NCBI RefSeq assembly: GCF_036250755.1
Contig: NZ_CP109583.1
Coordinates: 310,001 to 374,000 of the forward strand
Reading direction: 5' to 3'
DNA length: 64,000 nucleotides
Source of the DNA: Streptomyces uncialis
GTDB lineage: Bacteria; Actinomycetota; Actinomycetes; Streptomycetales; Streptomycetaceae
This document shows, piece after piece, positions 38,010 to 46,615 of this stretch. Positions within the stretch are counted from its first letter, which is position 1. Every line of letters begins with the position of its first letter. The notes beneath the pieces were generated by a model that worked only from the letters and a program-made list of their open reading frames with translations, had not been told where the DNA came from and did no database searches. A program made the position numbers and the translations under genes.

Positions 38010-39374
38010 ATGTCGTGGTCAGTACGACGAATCCCGCGTGTCCCCGTCCGCTTCGCGGCCGTCACCGTCGCGCTCGCCTCCGCCGTCCTCGGCCTGACGG
38101 CCCCCGTACAGGCATCGCCCGCCACGGCGGACCCGGCCGGGACACCGACGGCGGCCCGTCCGGCGAACGTGACCATCCCTCCGTTCGTGGGCGGGCCGAT
38201 AACACGTCAGAACATCATCAACCGCGCCCAGTACTGGGTCGATCAGCAGGTGCCCTACGACCGGACCGCCTATCGCGGCGACCTGCACGGCCGTCCGTAC
38301 CGCACCGACAGCGGCGGTCTTGTCTCGATGGCCTGGCGGCTCGGCACCAGCGCCACCCCGCGGACGCTGCCCCACCACTCCACCAGGCTGGGCGGTGTCG
38401 ACGAGCTCCAGCCCGGGGACGCGCTCAGCAATGGCATGGGCCGTGCGGCGGTCTTCGTGGAATGGACCGACGCCCTGCGGACCAGCGCGACCGTCATCGA
38501 GCTGGCCGGGCCCGGCACGGTGGCCCACCGGACCCAGTACTCCGCCAATCTCATCACGCTCGGCCGATTCAAGCCGTACCGCTTCAACAGGGTGATCGAG
38601 ATACCCGTGGTCATCCCTGACAAGGGCATGACCAACATCACCCCGGCCGGTGATCTCAACGGCGACGGGGCTCCCGACGTGATCGCGGTGGAGACCGCCA
38701 CCGGTGATCTGTACCGCTACTCCGGACCGTCGTACGGTGGCGGCACCCGGGTGAAGATCGGCCACGGGTGGACATCCATCAGCGACATCGCCGGGGTGGG
38801 TGATCTGACGGGTGACGGAGTGTCGGACATCCTCGCAGTGGAGGCGGGCACGGGTGATCTGTACCGCTACTCCGGCCCCGGGTTCGGCGGCTCCACCCGG
38901 GTCCAGATCGGCCACGGCTGGGACTCCATGGCCCAGGTGACCGCCGTGGGCGACCAGACGGGCGACGGTGCCCCCGATGTCATCGCGATCGAACGTTCCA
39001 CCGGCGACCTCTACCGCTACGCGGGCCCCGGATACGGTGGTTCCACCCGGGCCAAGATCGGCCACGGCTGGAACATCTATGACACGGTCGTCGGCGTGGG
39101 CGACCAGACGGGCGACGGTATCGCGGACATCCTCGCGGTCCACGCCCAGACCGGGGAACTCTTCCGCCACTCCGGCCCCGGTTACGGCGGCGCAACGAAA
39201 GTGAAGCTCGGCGACGGCTGGGACGCGATGATCAACCTCGCCGGCATCGGCGACCTCACCGGCGACGGCGTCCCCGACCTCCTCGCGGTCGAGGCGGCCA
39301 CTCAGAAGCTCTTCCGCTACTCCGGGCCGGGGTTCGAGGAGAACACACGGGTCCAGATCGGCACCAACTGGTAG
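38010..39374 (+). CDS. Secreted NlpC/P60-like pseudoenzyme with FG-GAP repeats
   Basis: A 454-residue exported protein. ATG 38010 with TGGGAG 9 bases upstream gives a Sec signal peptide (to about residue 38). Residues 60-190 resemble NlpC/P60 hydrolases: INRAQYWVDQQVPYDRTAYR, then YRTDSGGLVSMAWRLG where active relatives have YRTDCSGFVSMAW, and LQPGDALSNGMGRAAVFVEW where they have a catalytic His in GH. Both Cys and His are replaced (by Ser and Ala), so it should bind rather than cut. Five FG-GAP/VCBS units of about 51 residues follow (GDLTGDGVSDILAVEAGTGD type), each with Ca-binding-like Asp clusters, expected to form a beta-propeller-like surface. Transcription ends at a perfect 11-bp hairpin. 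Confidence 0.82.
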   Translation: MSWSVRRIPRVPVRFAAVTVALASAVLGLTAPVQASPATADPAGTPTAARPANVTIPPFVGGPITRQNIINRAQYWVDQQVPYDRTAYRGDLHGRPYRTDSGGLVSMAWRLGTSATPRTLPHHSTRLGGVDELQPGDALSNGMGRAAVFVEWTDALRTSATVIELAGPGTVAHRTQYSANLITLGRFKPYRFNRVIEIPVVIPDKGMTNITPAGDLNGDGAPDVIAVETATGDLYRYSGPSYGGGTRVKIGHGWTSISDIAGVGDLTGDGVSDILAVEAGTGDLYRYSGPGFGGSTRVQIGHGWDSMAQVTAVGDQTGDGAPDVIAIERSTGDLYRYAGPGYGGSTRAKIGHGWNIYDTVVGVGDQTGDGIADILAVHAQTGELFRHSGPGYGGATKVKLGDGWDAMINLAGIGDLTGDGVPDLLAVEAATQKLFRYSGPGFEENTRVQIGTNW

Positions 39375-39394
39375 TCACGGCGCAGGGCCCGGGG

Positions 39395-39423
39395 GGCGGC
39401 CGGCCACACGACGGCCGGCCGCC
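39395..39423 (+). terminator. Hairpin terminator after the FG-GAP gene
   Basis: Perfect 11-bp stem (GGCGGCCGGCC with its complement) around a 7-base loop, followed by TTCTCGTT, 20 bases after the stop. Confidence 0.75.
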
Positions 39424-39466
39424 TTCTCGTTGGGCGCTCCAGGTCGTATCCCCGGAGTCCCTAGGT

Positions 39467-40328
39467 TGTATTGCCCTGTGAGGTTGGGGACGTGACTGGC
39501 GGGTGGTTTGCCTGCGAGCGCGGTGTGTCCGCGGTGGTGATTGCAGGTGTGCAGCCATCCGGGGAAGGCGTCGCGTCGTTCCTGTTCTGAGCGGTAGGGG
39601 CGGGCGTAGGCCCACTCGTCGAGCAGGGTCCTGTTCAGTCGTTCGACCTTGCCGTTGGTCTGGGGCCGGTAGGGCCGGGTGCGCTTGTGGGTGATCCCGG
39701 CCTCCGCGAGTGTGTCCCGACAGGCGTGGGACCTGTAGCAGGCCCCGTTGTCGGTCAGGACGCGTTCGACGGTGATCCCACAGGTGGCGAAGTAGGTGTG
39801 GGCCCGGGTCCAGAAGGCGGTGGCGGTCTCCTTCTTCTCGTCGGTGAGGATCTCGCTGTAGGCGAGGCGGGAGTGGTCGTCGACGGCGGTGTGGATGTAG
39901 CTGTAGCCGGTCCCGGTGCGGTTCTTGTGGCCTGCCGGGCGGCCGAGGGCCTTGTGGCCGCCGCCGTCGGGGATGTTGCCGAGTTTCTTGATGTCGACGT
40001 GGACGAGTTCGCCGGGCCGGTCGCGTTCGTAGCGGCGTATGACCCGTCCGGTGGCCCGGTCGAGGTGGGTGAGGCGGGCCAGGCCGTAGCGGACGAGCAC
40101 GCGGTGGACGGTGGAGGGGCCCAGGCCGAGGAGATGGGTGATGCGGGCCGGTCCCCACCGGCGCAGGAGCCGGACCTTGATGATCCGGCGCTCGGTGCGG
40201 GTCGGTGTCCGCCGGGGGCTGTGGTGCGGGCGGGAGGAGTGGTCGCTCATGCCCGCCTCGCCCAGACTCCGGTAGCGGGCGGCCCAGCGCTGGGCAGTGG
40301 TGGGCGAGACCTGGGGACGTTCGGCGGC
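39467..40328 (-). pseudogene. IS481 transposase, main C-terminal fragment
   Basis: Codes for about 287 residues of the transposase, starting inside the N-terminal HTH: AAERPQVSPTTAQRWAARYR, then SLGEAGMSDHSSRPHHSPRR, and the DDE catalytic core with the first Asp in ELVHVDIKKLGNIPDG, the second in RVLTDNGACYRS and the Glu in YRPQTNGKVERLNRTLLDEW. All three DDE residues are intact. The normal start is missing (see 41651-41737). The frame runs out through the left inverted repeat into flanking DNA, so the element's own stop is not evident. Not active alone. Confidence 0.88.
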
Positions 40329-40404
40329 TGTCGGTAGGTTCGGATATTGGCTGGTGCGGAATAGCTCCCCAGCCGCTGTCGGTGGGAGTGTGCAGACTGA
40401 TCGC

Positions 40405-40980
40405 ATGACGACGTCTCGCAACAGCTCTCGATACCTCCACGCCGACCTCGCTTGGGTGCGGTCGATGGGTGGCCCCTTGATCGTTATCCCGACCTCTGCT
40501 GTGGACCAGTGGGGTGGCTGCACGGAGGACGGGATCATCGTCGGCGGGACTGAGGTTGCCGACGATTACGACCGCGCATGCGACGTAGAGGGCTGGGCCG
40601 GGATCGTCGGCGTTGGTGTGGAGGCCTCGGGGTTGGTGTTGGCGGACGAACCAGCCACGACTTGCTACCTCTCCGAACAGAACGTCTTCGTGCGGTGGCT
40701 CGCCGCTGATTCAGATGCCGAGCTCCTTGAGGCCGCGAGGACCGTCTTGGACGATCCCGCCACCGACTGGGAGGACTGTGGGGTGTGGGAGACCGATGGG
40801 TCGGCGGTTCTCCTGGACTCCGCCGTAGCCGGAGCGGACCTCGCTGTGGAGTACCCGGACCAGGGAGGTCTCCCGGAGCAGGCCCAGGTTCCTGTGCCCG
40901 CAGGACGCTGGAGCGTTCGCGCGACTCATAAGACGGGCGACTTCCCGTGGGTGGGGGTCGTCCAGCTCCTTCCTGCATGA
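40405..40980 (+). CDS. Imm21-family immunity protein (orphan)
   Basis: A 191-residue protein with the Imm21 pattern: LAWVRSMGGPLIVIPTSAVD, then QWGG and ADDYDRACDVEGWAGIVGV, with GLVLADEPATTCYLSEQNVF. Imm21 proteins neutralise toxin domains of polymorphic toxin systems. No toxin gene is beside it, so it is an orphan immunity gene, carried within the segment that splits the IS481 transposase, 5.6 kb from the RHS toxin gene. ATG 40405 starts a clean gene of normal composition. Its presence suggests protection against neighbours' toxins or the remains of an earlier toxin pair. The Imm21 call is from memory of the family motif. Confidence 0.72.
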   Translation: MTTSRNSSRYLHADLAWVRSMGGPLIVIPTSAVDQWGGCTEDGIIVGGTEVADDYDRACDVEGWAGIVGVGVEASGLVLADEPATTCYLSEQNVFVRWLAADSDAELLEAARTVLDDPATDWEDCGVWETDGSAVLLDSAVAGADLAVEYPDQGGLPEQAQVPVPAGRWSVRATHKTGDFPWVGVVQLLPA

Positions 40981-41054
40981 CTCTCACGTATTTGTCGGTA
41001 GTTTCGCGCGGATCACCGAGGTCAACCCGCCGATACGACGCATTCGTCTGTCGC

Positions 41055-41400
41055 TCAACCAAGCGGGGAACGACCTGCAGCCTCGGCCGCGTAGGCGGTC
41101 CTGACGGCTCCGGCCGACCAGCGCTCGGCAGCCGGGGCGCTGACGCCGAGGAGGCGTTCGAGAATGACCGGCGGCGTTGTGGTGCAGATGTCGAGCAGGG
41201 CCGCGCATCATCCGGATTCGGGTGGGAGCCGATCCTTCGCAGCCGAGCGTTGAGGCGCTTGCTGGTCAGGTGCTGTCCGGGCCGCTGGGTCGGGAAGAGC
41301 CAGGGCTTATTGAGCTCGTTCGACGTCGCCGTGTGCTGGTCGTTGGCGATGTCAACGAGTTGGAGGATCAGATCGTCAAGGGGCGGGGGCACTCTCGGGA
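41055..41400 (-). pseudogene. C-terminal remnant of a Streptomyces tyrosine recombinase-like protein
   Basis: On the minus strand, LILQLVDIANDQHTATSNEL followed by KPWLFPTQRPGQHLTSKRL and NARLRRIG resembles the back half of plasmid-borne Streptomyces recombinases. The adjacent frame then reads ERLLGVSAPAAERWSAGAVR, TAYAAEAAGRSPLG and stop. A frameshift near 41190 and a missing N-terminus make this a fragment. Confidence 0.65.
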
Positions 41401-41650
41401 TGCAGCAGGCGCACCCCGGAAACCAGCTCCAGCCGAGCCGAACCCGCGATTTCACGCGTGCCGTCGGACACTCGCCGCCCTCTCTCGCCAGAGGGCAGAA
41501 TCATGCATCTAATGACTGTCTAAAGCCAACCACCAGGTCAGAGCAAGCGATCACCCTGGAGCGTCAGCAGGACGAGCAGCGCCACACTTCCCGCAGCACA
41601 GGGGCAGACCCCCTGTGCTGATCATGCACTTGATGCAATTCCCCGGGGTC

Positions 41651-41737
41651 CCGGCGCAGGGGCCAGCCGCCCTTGACCACGCAGTGGGCCAGACGTAGGC
41701 GCCCGGTCTCGGTCAGGGGTGCATTACGGTGGGGCAT
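41651..41737 (-). pseudogene. IS481 transposase, N-terminal fragment
   Basis: Starts ATG 41737: MPHRNAPLTETGRLRLAHCV followed by VKGGWPLRR, the usual first 29 residues of Streptomyces IS481 transposases. It breaks exactly where the fragment ending at 40328 begins (WPLRR to AAERPQVS), so almost no coding sequence was lost when the insert arrived. Confidence 0.8.
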
Positions 41738-41859
41738 GAGGGCCTTCTGTCGCTCGGTGTGGACGTCGCAGTCCACACCGAACCGGAAGGCCCTCACCCG
41801 TTCAAGATCCCTCAGCCGAGACCTCCATCACCCGTCCACAACCTCCCGAGGCAATACAC

Positions 41860-44800
41860 CTATGGGTACCGCTCCAGGAACGCGGAGCGGCTGAAGGTCC
41901 AGTTGCCGGTGGGCGCGGACCAGCCGTTCGCGGCCCCGTTCAGCTTGCCGTCGGCCTTCGCGGTCCAGGTGTACATACGGACGCTGCCGTCGCTGTAGCC
42001 GTACATGCCACCGATGTCGTCGCGTCCATCACCGTTGTAGTCGCCGATGACGAGTTTGAGGTGGGGTCGGTACCAGGTGCCGGCCGGGCTGGTCCAGGCT
42101 TCGTGGTAGCCGGTGAAGGTGCCGTTGGGGGTGGCGGAGAACACGTTGACGGCGTCATGCCCGTCGGCGTAGTCGTACCAGGTGGCGATGTCGTCACGTC
42201 CGTCGCCGTTGAAGTCGCCCGCGTGCAGGGTGGTACGGCTCCAGTCGCCCCAGGTCGTGGAGGTCCACGAGGCGGTGCGGGCGAAGGATCCGGTGGGGGT
42301 GGCAGCGAAGGTCCAGAGCTTCTCGCTGCCGTCGGGATAGTCGTACATCGCGGCGAGGTCGTCGCGTCCGTCGCCGTTGAAGTCGCCGGTGACGACCTTG
42401 GAGCGGGAGTGCTCCCAGCCGGAGCTCGCGCTCCACGCGTTCACCGGATGGTTGAAGCCGCCCTTCACGGTGGCACTGAAGACGAAGGCGGTGTCACGGC
42501 CGTCGTGGTAGTCGTACCAGACGGCTATGTCGTCGCGTCCGTCGCCATTGAAGTCACCGCTGTAGGGCGTCATCCGCTGGAAGGTCCAGTGGCCGGGTTT
42601 GACGTCCCAGGACCGGAAGGGGCGGTTGAAGGTGCCGTCGGGTTTGCCGGTCCAGGTCCACAGGGAGACCCGGCCGTCGACGTACCCGTAGAGGGCGGCC
42701 GCGTCACCGATGCCGTCACCGTTGAAGTCACCGGTCACGCGCTTCATGTTGTCCGCGTCGAAGTCGCCCGCGGGGGCGGTCCACGCCGAGCGCCAGCTCG
42801 TGAACGTCCCGTCGGACAGGGAGTCGAAGGTGAGCAGCGCGTCCTTGCCGTCGGCGTAGTCGTACCAGGCCGCCACATCGCTGCGGCCGTCGCGGTTGTG
42901 GTCGTGGCGGGGTGCGCCGCCGGAGGTCCACAGGGAGTGGCCCTTGGCGTTGTGGACGACGAGGTTGCCCCGGTCCTGGAGCAGTGCGTAGCCCTCGCCG
43001 GTCGCGGTGGCCGGTCCGCTGGACCAGAGGAGCACGCCGACGGCGGAGTTGACGGTGATGTGGCCGTCGCCGCGGACGAGGGCCGTGGCGCCGTTGTTGC
43101 CCGCCGTGCCGCTGGACCAGAGCTTCTGGTTGGAGGTGGAGGTCAGGACGAGGTCGCCGTCCGCCCTCATGGTGAGGGTCGCGGACGGCGAGCTGACGGA
43201 CTGGCCCGGGGTGAGCGTGGTGCCCGCCGCGATGCGGCGGCCACCGTTGACACCGTCGATGAGGTAGGCGGAGCCGATGCCGGTGTAGTCGTCGCCCGTC
43301 CTGATGCCTCGGTGGCCGTTCAGGGTGTTGTCGGCCTTGCGGACCCAGATGTCGGGGATGCCGTCGCCGTCGTTGCTGCCGTCCGGGGTGTCGTCGCCGT
43401 CGAGGTCACCGGAGGTCCCGATGGAGGGATGGGTGCTCGCGGGGAACATCCCGGTGGCGATCCTCACCCGTGTCCCGGCGGCCCCCCAGGTCGCCGTGTC
43501 GAGGGCGCCGTGGGGGCCCTTCTTCCCGTACGCGCGGTAGACATCGCCGCTGGCGTTGTGGCGCAGCAGCAGATCGGGCACGTCGTCCTTGTTGAGGTCA
43601 CCGGGCAGGACCGGTGTGAACTGGTCCCAGTCCGTCTCCCCCACCAGTACGGGTGCGCGTCCGGTGTCGAGGTGGACGGTGCGGTTGCCGTAGTAGAGCC
43701 AGAGCCGCTTGCCCTGTTTCACCAGGATGTCGGGCTTGCCGTCAGCGTTGAGGTCGGCGGTGGCGATCTGCTCGGCGGTGCGCCAGTGTTCGAGCGCCGC
43801 CGACCGGGCCCGGAGCCGTAGATAGTCCTCGCGGTCGATAGTCCCTCGGCCGGAGCTCTTGTAGACCTTCAGCTGGTTCGTGTTGTCGTTCGCGTTGTGT
43901 TCGAGGGAGATGAGGTCGTTGTGGCCGTCCTCGCTGATCCAGTCTCCGTGGAAGGCGACCTGTCGGCCGGGGAAGGTGCCGCCGCCGTGGGTGGCGGAGG
44001 AGAACTCCCGGTTGCCCTCACCCGCGTAGGTGAGCAGGGTTCCGTTGGCGTCCGTGCTCCAGATGTCCTTGTAGCCGTCGCCGTTGAGGTCACCGGGTTT
44101 GTCCCGCTCCCGGGAGCGGTTCGCGTAGTACAGGTAGGTCGCCGTGTCGGAGCGGTTGCCCGCCCGGTCCACACTGTAGGCGTGGATCATGTGCGGGCCG
44201 TACGACGGAGGGGTCACGAAGGCCGACGGAGCGCCGACCGGAGTCTCCTGGACCTCGGAGTCACCACTGGTCCACCAGTGGTAGGAGGCCACATCGGTCA
44301 CCCCGCCGCTGGAGAAGACGAACTCCGTCTGCGCACGCGCCGGGCCGGTCGGGTTCGGCCAGCCGTTGTCCCCGTTGGGGTACGCGTTGCCCCTGGAGGT
44401 AATGCCCGGCGGGCTGGCGGGCCGGGTACGGTCCATGGAGAAGGCACAGGTCGCGCTCCAGGCCGAGGTGGCGCCGTCCCCGTCCTTCGCCCGGACCTTC
44501 CAGCTGTAGGTGCCGGTGGGAACACTGGTGGCGGGCAGGACGAGTGTGGCGTGGCGGCCCTTGGCCACCGAGAGTTCACGGCTGAGGACGACCGGCCGCT
44601 CGGGGAGATCGGTGCGCACGACCTGGAACTGCGCGGTCAGCATGCCGGCCTCCGGATCATCGATCTTCGCGTAGACGCTGACCTGAGCGTTGCCGATCAC
44701 ACCTCCGTTCGCGCAGCTGGTCCTCGGGTTGGTGCCCAGACCGGTGGGGGTCTTCGGCGGGTTGTTGTAGTCGATCTCCAGCCTGGCGGTCTTGGGGTCG

Positions 44801-46248
44801 AACCGCTTCCAGCCGAAGGTGTCGCTCTCGTCGGCGGCGTACAGGCCGAGGGTCACACTGGGGTCGTCGGCGGCCGCGGCCGTCCGGACGGCGCTGGTGG
44901 CGTTGAACTCCAGATTTCCGGCCGGGCATCCGTCGCCCCAGCCCTTGGCATCGGTCACCGTGTCCAGTGGTGTGCCGCCGAGCTGTCCCGGCTGATGGTT
45001 CCAGGTGGTCCTCTTCGAGATGTCCTCGACGCGCCACACCTGGACCGCTCGCTTCTGGCAGGACCACGACCACGTGTTGCGGATCCGGAAGGTCGCGGAC
45101 TTGATCTGCGCGCCGCGCACCCCGCTGGTGTCGAGCTGGAAGAAGGACCGTGAGATCCGGTCCTGGCCGCCGGTCTGGGACTCGTAGCCGACCCGGACGT
45201 CGCCCTTCGCGTCCCAGTAGGAGGTCGTCGGGAATGCCTGGTAGACACGGGCCCAGTGCTGCCACTCGCCGAAGGCCCAGCTGGGGTCGATGTACACCGG
45301 GTAGGTGGTGCTCGCGCCGGTCAGCAGTCGCTGGTCGGGGGTGATGGTGAGGGTGTCCCCGGCCACCGCCGTCGGCATCTCGGCGTTCTTCGCGCCCGCC
45401 CCGGGTTCGAAGGTGTCCTGGGGTGTGGACGTGGCCGTGAGGGTGCGTGCGGCGGGCGCGGTCGGAGGCGGTGTGGAGTCCCACATCAGGGGGGTGGGAC
45501 TGGTGAACACGGTCTGCCCGGCGGGGTCCGTCGCCTCCAGCGCGCCGGTGTTCGGGTCCTCGGTGACCGTCACCCCGACGGTGGCCATGGTGAACCGCAG
45601 CTGGGCGAGATCGGGATGGGCTGCGGCCTGGGCGTTCTTCACCACCAGCAGCTGGGAGAACCCTTCGACGTCGGCCTTCAGCTGGAGGTCGACGCCGGGG
45701 AGGACCTCGGCATAGGTGGCGACATTGCCCGCGAGCGTGGGGGCGGGCAGGGGCTTGGTCCAGGTCAGTGAGAGGGTCCGTCCATCCTTCACCCCCGTCA
45801 GCATCGGCCCCGTACCGCCGCCGGAGAACGTCACGTCCACCCGGGACGCCTTCGGCACCACTGAGCCGTCCGCAGCGAAGACCAGTGTCGCGTCGGCCGC
45901 CACCCAGGCGCCGTTCCGCCACAGCCGTACCGGCGCCCCGTGCCGCACCACCGAGAACGAGCCATCGGGGCGCACCCAGGTGTCGCTCGTCTCCGTACGG
46001 GCGGACAGCAGCTCGACCGGCTGCCCCAGGGCGATGGCGTCCTGGAGGGCCTTGTCCTCCTCGCTCACCGAGCCGTCGTCGGTCGAGCGTGCCGGCACGG
46101 AGGACGCGGCACCCGCCTGTCGCTCGGCCGCAGGTGCCGCCACTGCGGGCATCGCTCCGGAGGCCAGCAGAGCCCCGACGACCAGACCGTACAACCAGGG
46201 CGGTCTGCGGCGGAACCTCCGCCGCCGGTTCCGCGAAGATATGAACAT
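41860..46248 (-). CDS. Giant secreted FG-GAP/DNRLRE/B-lectin exoprotein
   Basis: About 1,462 residues. A basic start and a hydrophobic core ending in an Ala-rich site (AMPAVAAPAAE) form a Sec signal peptide. Then come an N-terminal beta-rich region, a DNRLRE-like sandwich (about 330-490, WARVYQAFPTTSYWDAKGDV), an Ig/FN3-like region, FG-GAP repeats (about 720-1010), a bulb-type mannose-binding lectin domain (about 1045-1150, LTMRADGDLVLTSTSNQKLW and DRGNLVVHNAKGHSLWTSGG), and six further FG-GAP units (GDFNGDGRDDIAVWYDY type) to the end. FG-GAP Asp loops bind Ca2+; the lectin suggests glycan binding at the cell or hyphal surface. AGGGAG lies 6 bases before ATG 46248 (ATG 46251 is possible). Divergent from the RHS toxin gene. 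The IS481 end touches its stop codon. Confidence 0.87.
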   Translation of the reverse strand: MFISSRNRRRRFRRRPPWLYGLVVGALLASGAMPAVAAPAAERQAGAASSVPARSTDDGSVSEEDKALQDAIALGQPVELLSARTETSDTWVRPDGSFSVVRHGAPVRLWRNGAWVAADATLVFAADGSVVPKASRVDVTFSGGGTGPMLTGVKDGRTLSLTWTKPLPAPTLAGNVATYAEVLPGVDLQLKADVEGFSQLLVVKNAQAAAHPDLAQLRFTMATVGVTVTEDPNTGALEATDPAGQTVFTSPTPLMWDSTPPPTAPAARTLTATSTPQDTFEPGAGAKNAEMPTAVAGDTLTITPDQRLLTGASTTYPVYIDPSWAFGEWQHWARVYQAFPTTSYWDAKGDVRVGYESQTGGQDRISRSFFQLDTSGVRGAQIKSATFRIRNTWSWSCQKRAVQVWRVEDISKRTTWNHQPGQLGGTPLDTVTDAKGWGDGCPAGNLEFNATSAVRTAAAADDPSVTLGLYAADESDTFGWKRFDPKTARLEIDYNNPPKTPTGLGTNPRTSCANGGVIGNAQVSVYAKIDDPEAGMLTAQFQVVRTDLPERPVVLSRELSVAKGRHATLVLPATSVPTGTYSWKVRAKDGDGATSAWSATCAFSMDRTRPASPPGITSRGNAYPNGDNGWPNPTGPARAQTEFVFSSGGVTDVASYHWWTSGDSEVQETPVGAPSAFVTPPSYGPHMIHAYSVDRAGNRSDTATYLYYANRSRERDKPGDLNGDGYKDIWSTDANGTLLTYAGEGNREFSSATHGGGTFPGRQVAFHGDWISEDGHNDLISLEHNANDNTNQLKVYKSSGRGTIDREDYLRLRARSAALEHWRTAEQIATADLNADGKPDILVKQGKRLWLYYGNRTVHLDTGRAPVLVGETDWDQFTPVLPGDLNKDDVPDLLLRHNASGDVYRAYGKKGPHGALDTATWGAAGTRVRIATGMFPASTHPSIGTSGDLDGDDTPDGSNDGDGIPDIWVRKADNTLNGHRGIRTGDDYTGIGSAYLIDGVNGGRRIAAGTTLTPGQSVSSPSATLTMRADGDLVLTSTSNQKLWSSGTAGNNGATALVRGDGHITVNSAVGVLLWSSGPATATGEGYALLQDRGNLVVHNAKGHSLWTSGGAPRHDHNRDGRSDVAAWYDYADGKDALLTFDSLSDGTFTSWRSAWTAPAGDFDADNMKRVTGDFNGDGIGDAAALYGYVDGRVSLWTWTGKPDGTFNRPFRSWDVKPGHWTFQRMTPYSGDFNGDGRDDIAVWYDYHDGRDTAFVFSATVKGGFNHPVNAWSASSGWEHSRSKVVTGDFNGDGRDDLAAMYDYPDGSEKLWTFAATPTGSFARTASWTSTTWGDWSRTTLHAGDFNGDGRDDIATWYDYADGHDAVNVFSATPNGTFTGYHEAWTSPAGTWYRPHLKLVIGDYNGDGRDDIGGMYGYSDGSVRMYTWTAKADGKLNGAANGWSAPTGNWTFSRSAFLERYP

Positions 46249-46615
46249 CATTGACTCCCTATGCCTTCGAAACAATTGACTCGGACTATCTGCTCACATT
46301 CATGCACTTGCCACCGATCAATGGTGAGCGGTGAATCCCTCAATGCCGAAAGGGGTGCGCAAGGTGACACTGTCAAGCGATGTGACGCGTGCGCGCCGGC
46401 CCTCGCAGGAGGAGTACAACACCGCGCCCGCTGCTCTGACTTTGCATGATGGCACGTCCGTGTCAAGACCATCCTTCGGTAACGGCCGCTTCTGTGCACG
46501 CATCGTGCGGCGCTTTTGACATTCCGTGCAATACGCGTCCGATCCTGTTCCGCGCCATGAATCCGGCTGATACGTTCGGCGTGATTTTCGTGACTGCCAC
46601 ATAAGGGGTGGGTCG
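46249..46615. promoter_or_regulatory. Divergent promoter region between the lectin exoprotein and RHS genes
   Basis: About 367 bases with noticeably lower GC than its flanks, containing both promoters. AAGGGGTG 6-9 bases before TTG 46616 is the RHS ribosome binding site. No operator palindrome stood out. Confidence 0.5.

Larger units (their letters stand above)
39467..41858. mobile_element. IS481-family element interrupted by a 1.3-kb insert
   Basis: Terminal inverted repeats of 26 bp (39467-39492 and 41833-41858) match at 22 positions; both start TGTATTGCC and contain GAGGTTG and GGACG. The transposase is encoded on the minus strand in two separated pieces, 41737-41651 (N-terminus) and 40328 downward (rest). 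The 1,322 bp between carry an Imm21 gene on the other strand and an integrase remnant. The right end abuts the stop codon of the FG-GAP/lectin gene. No clear target duplication was found. Confidence 0.8.

Noticed and set aside
42061..45153. Two long plus-strand frames (42061-43821, 43897-45153) opposite the FG-GAP/lectin gene
   Set aside because: Composition (Val, Gly, Glu repeats) mirrors the FG-GAP codons of the real gene on the other strand.
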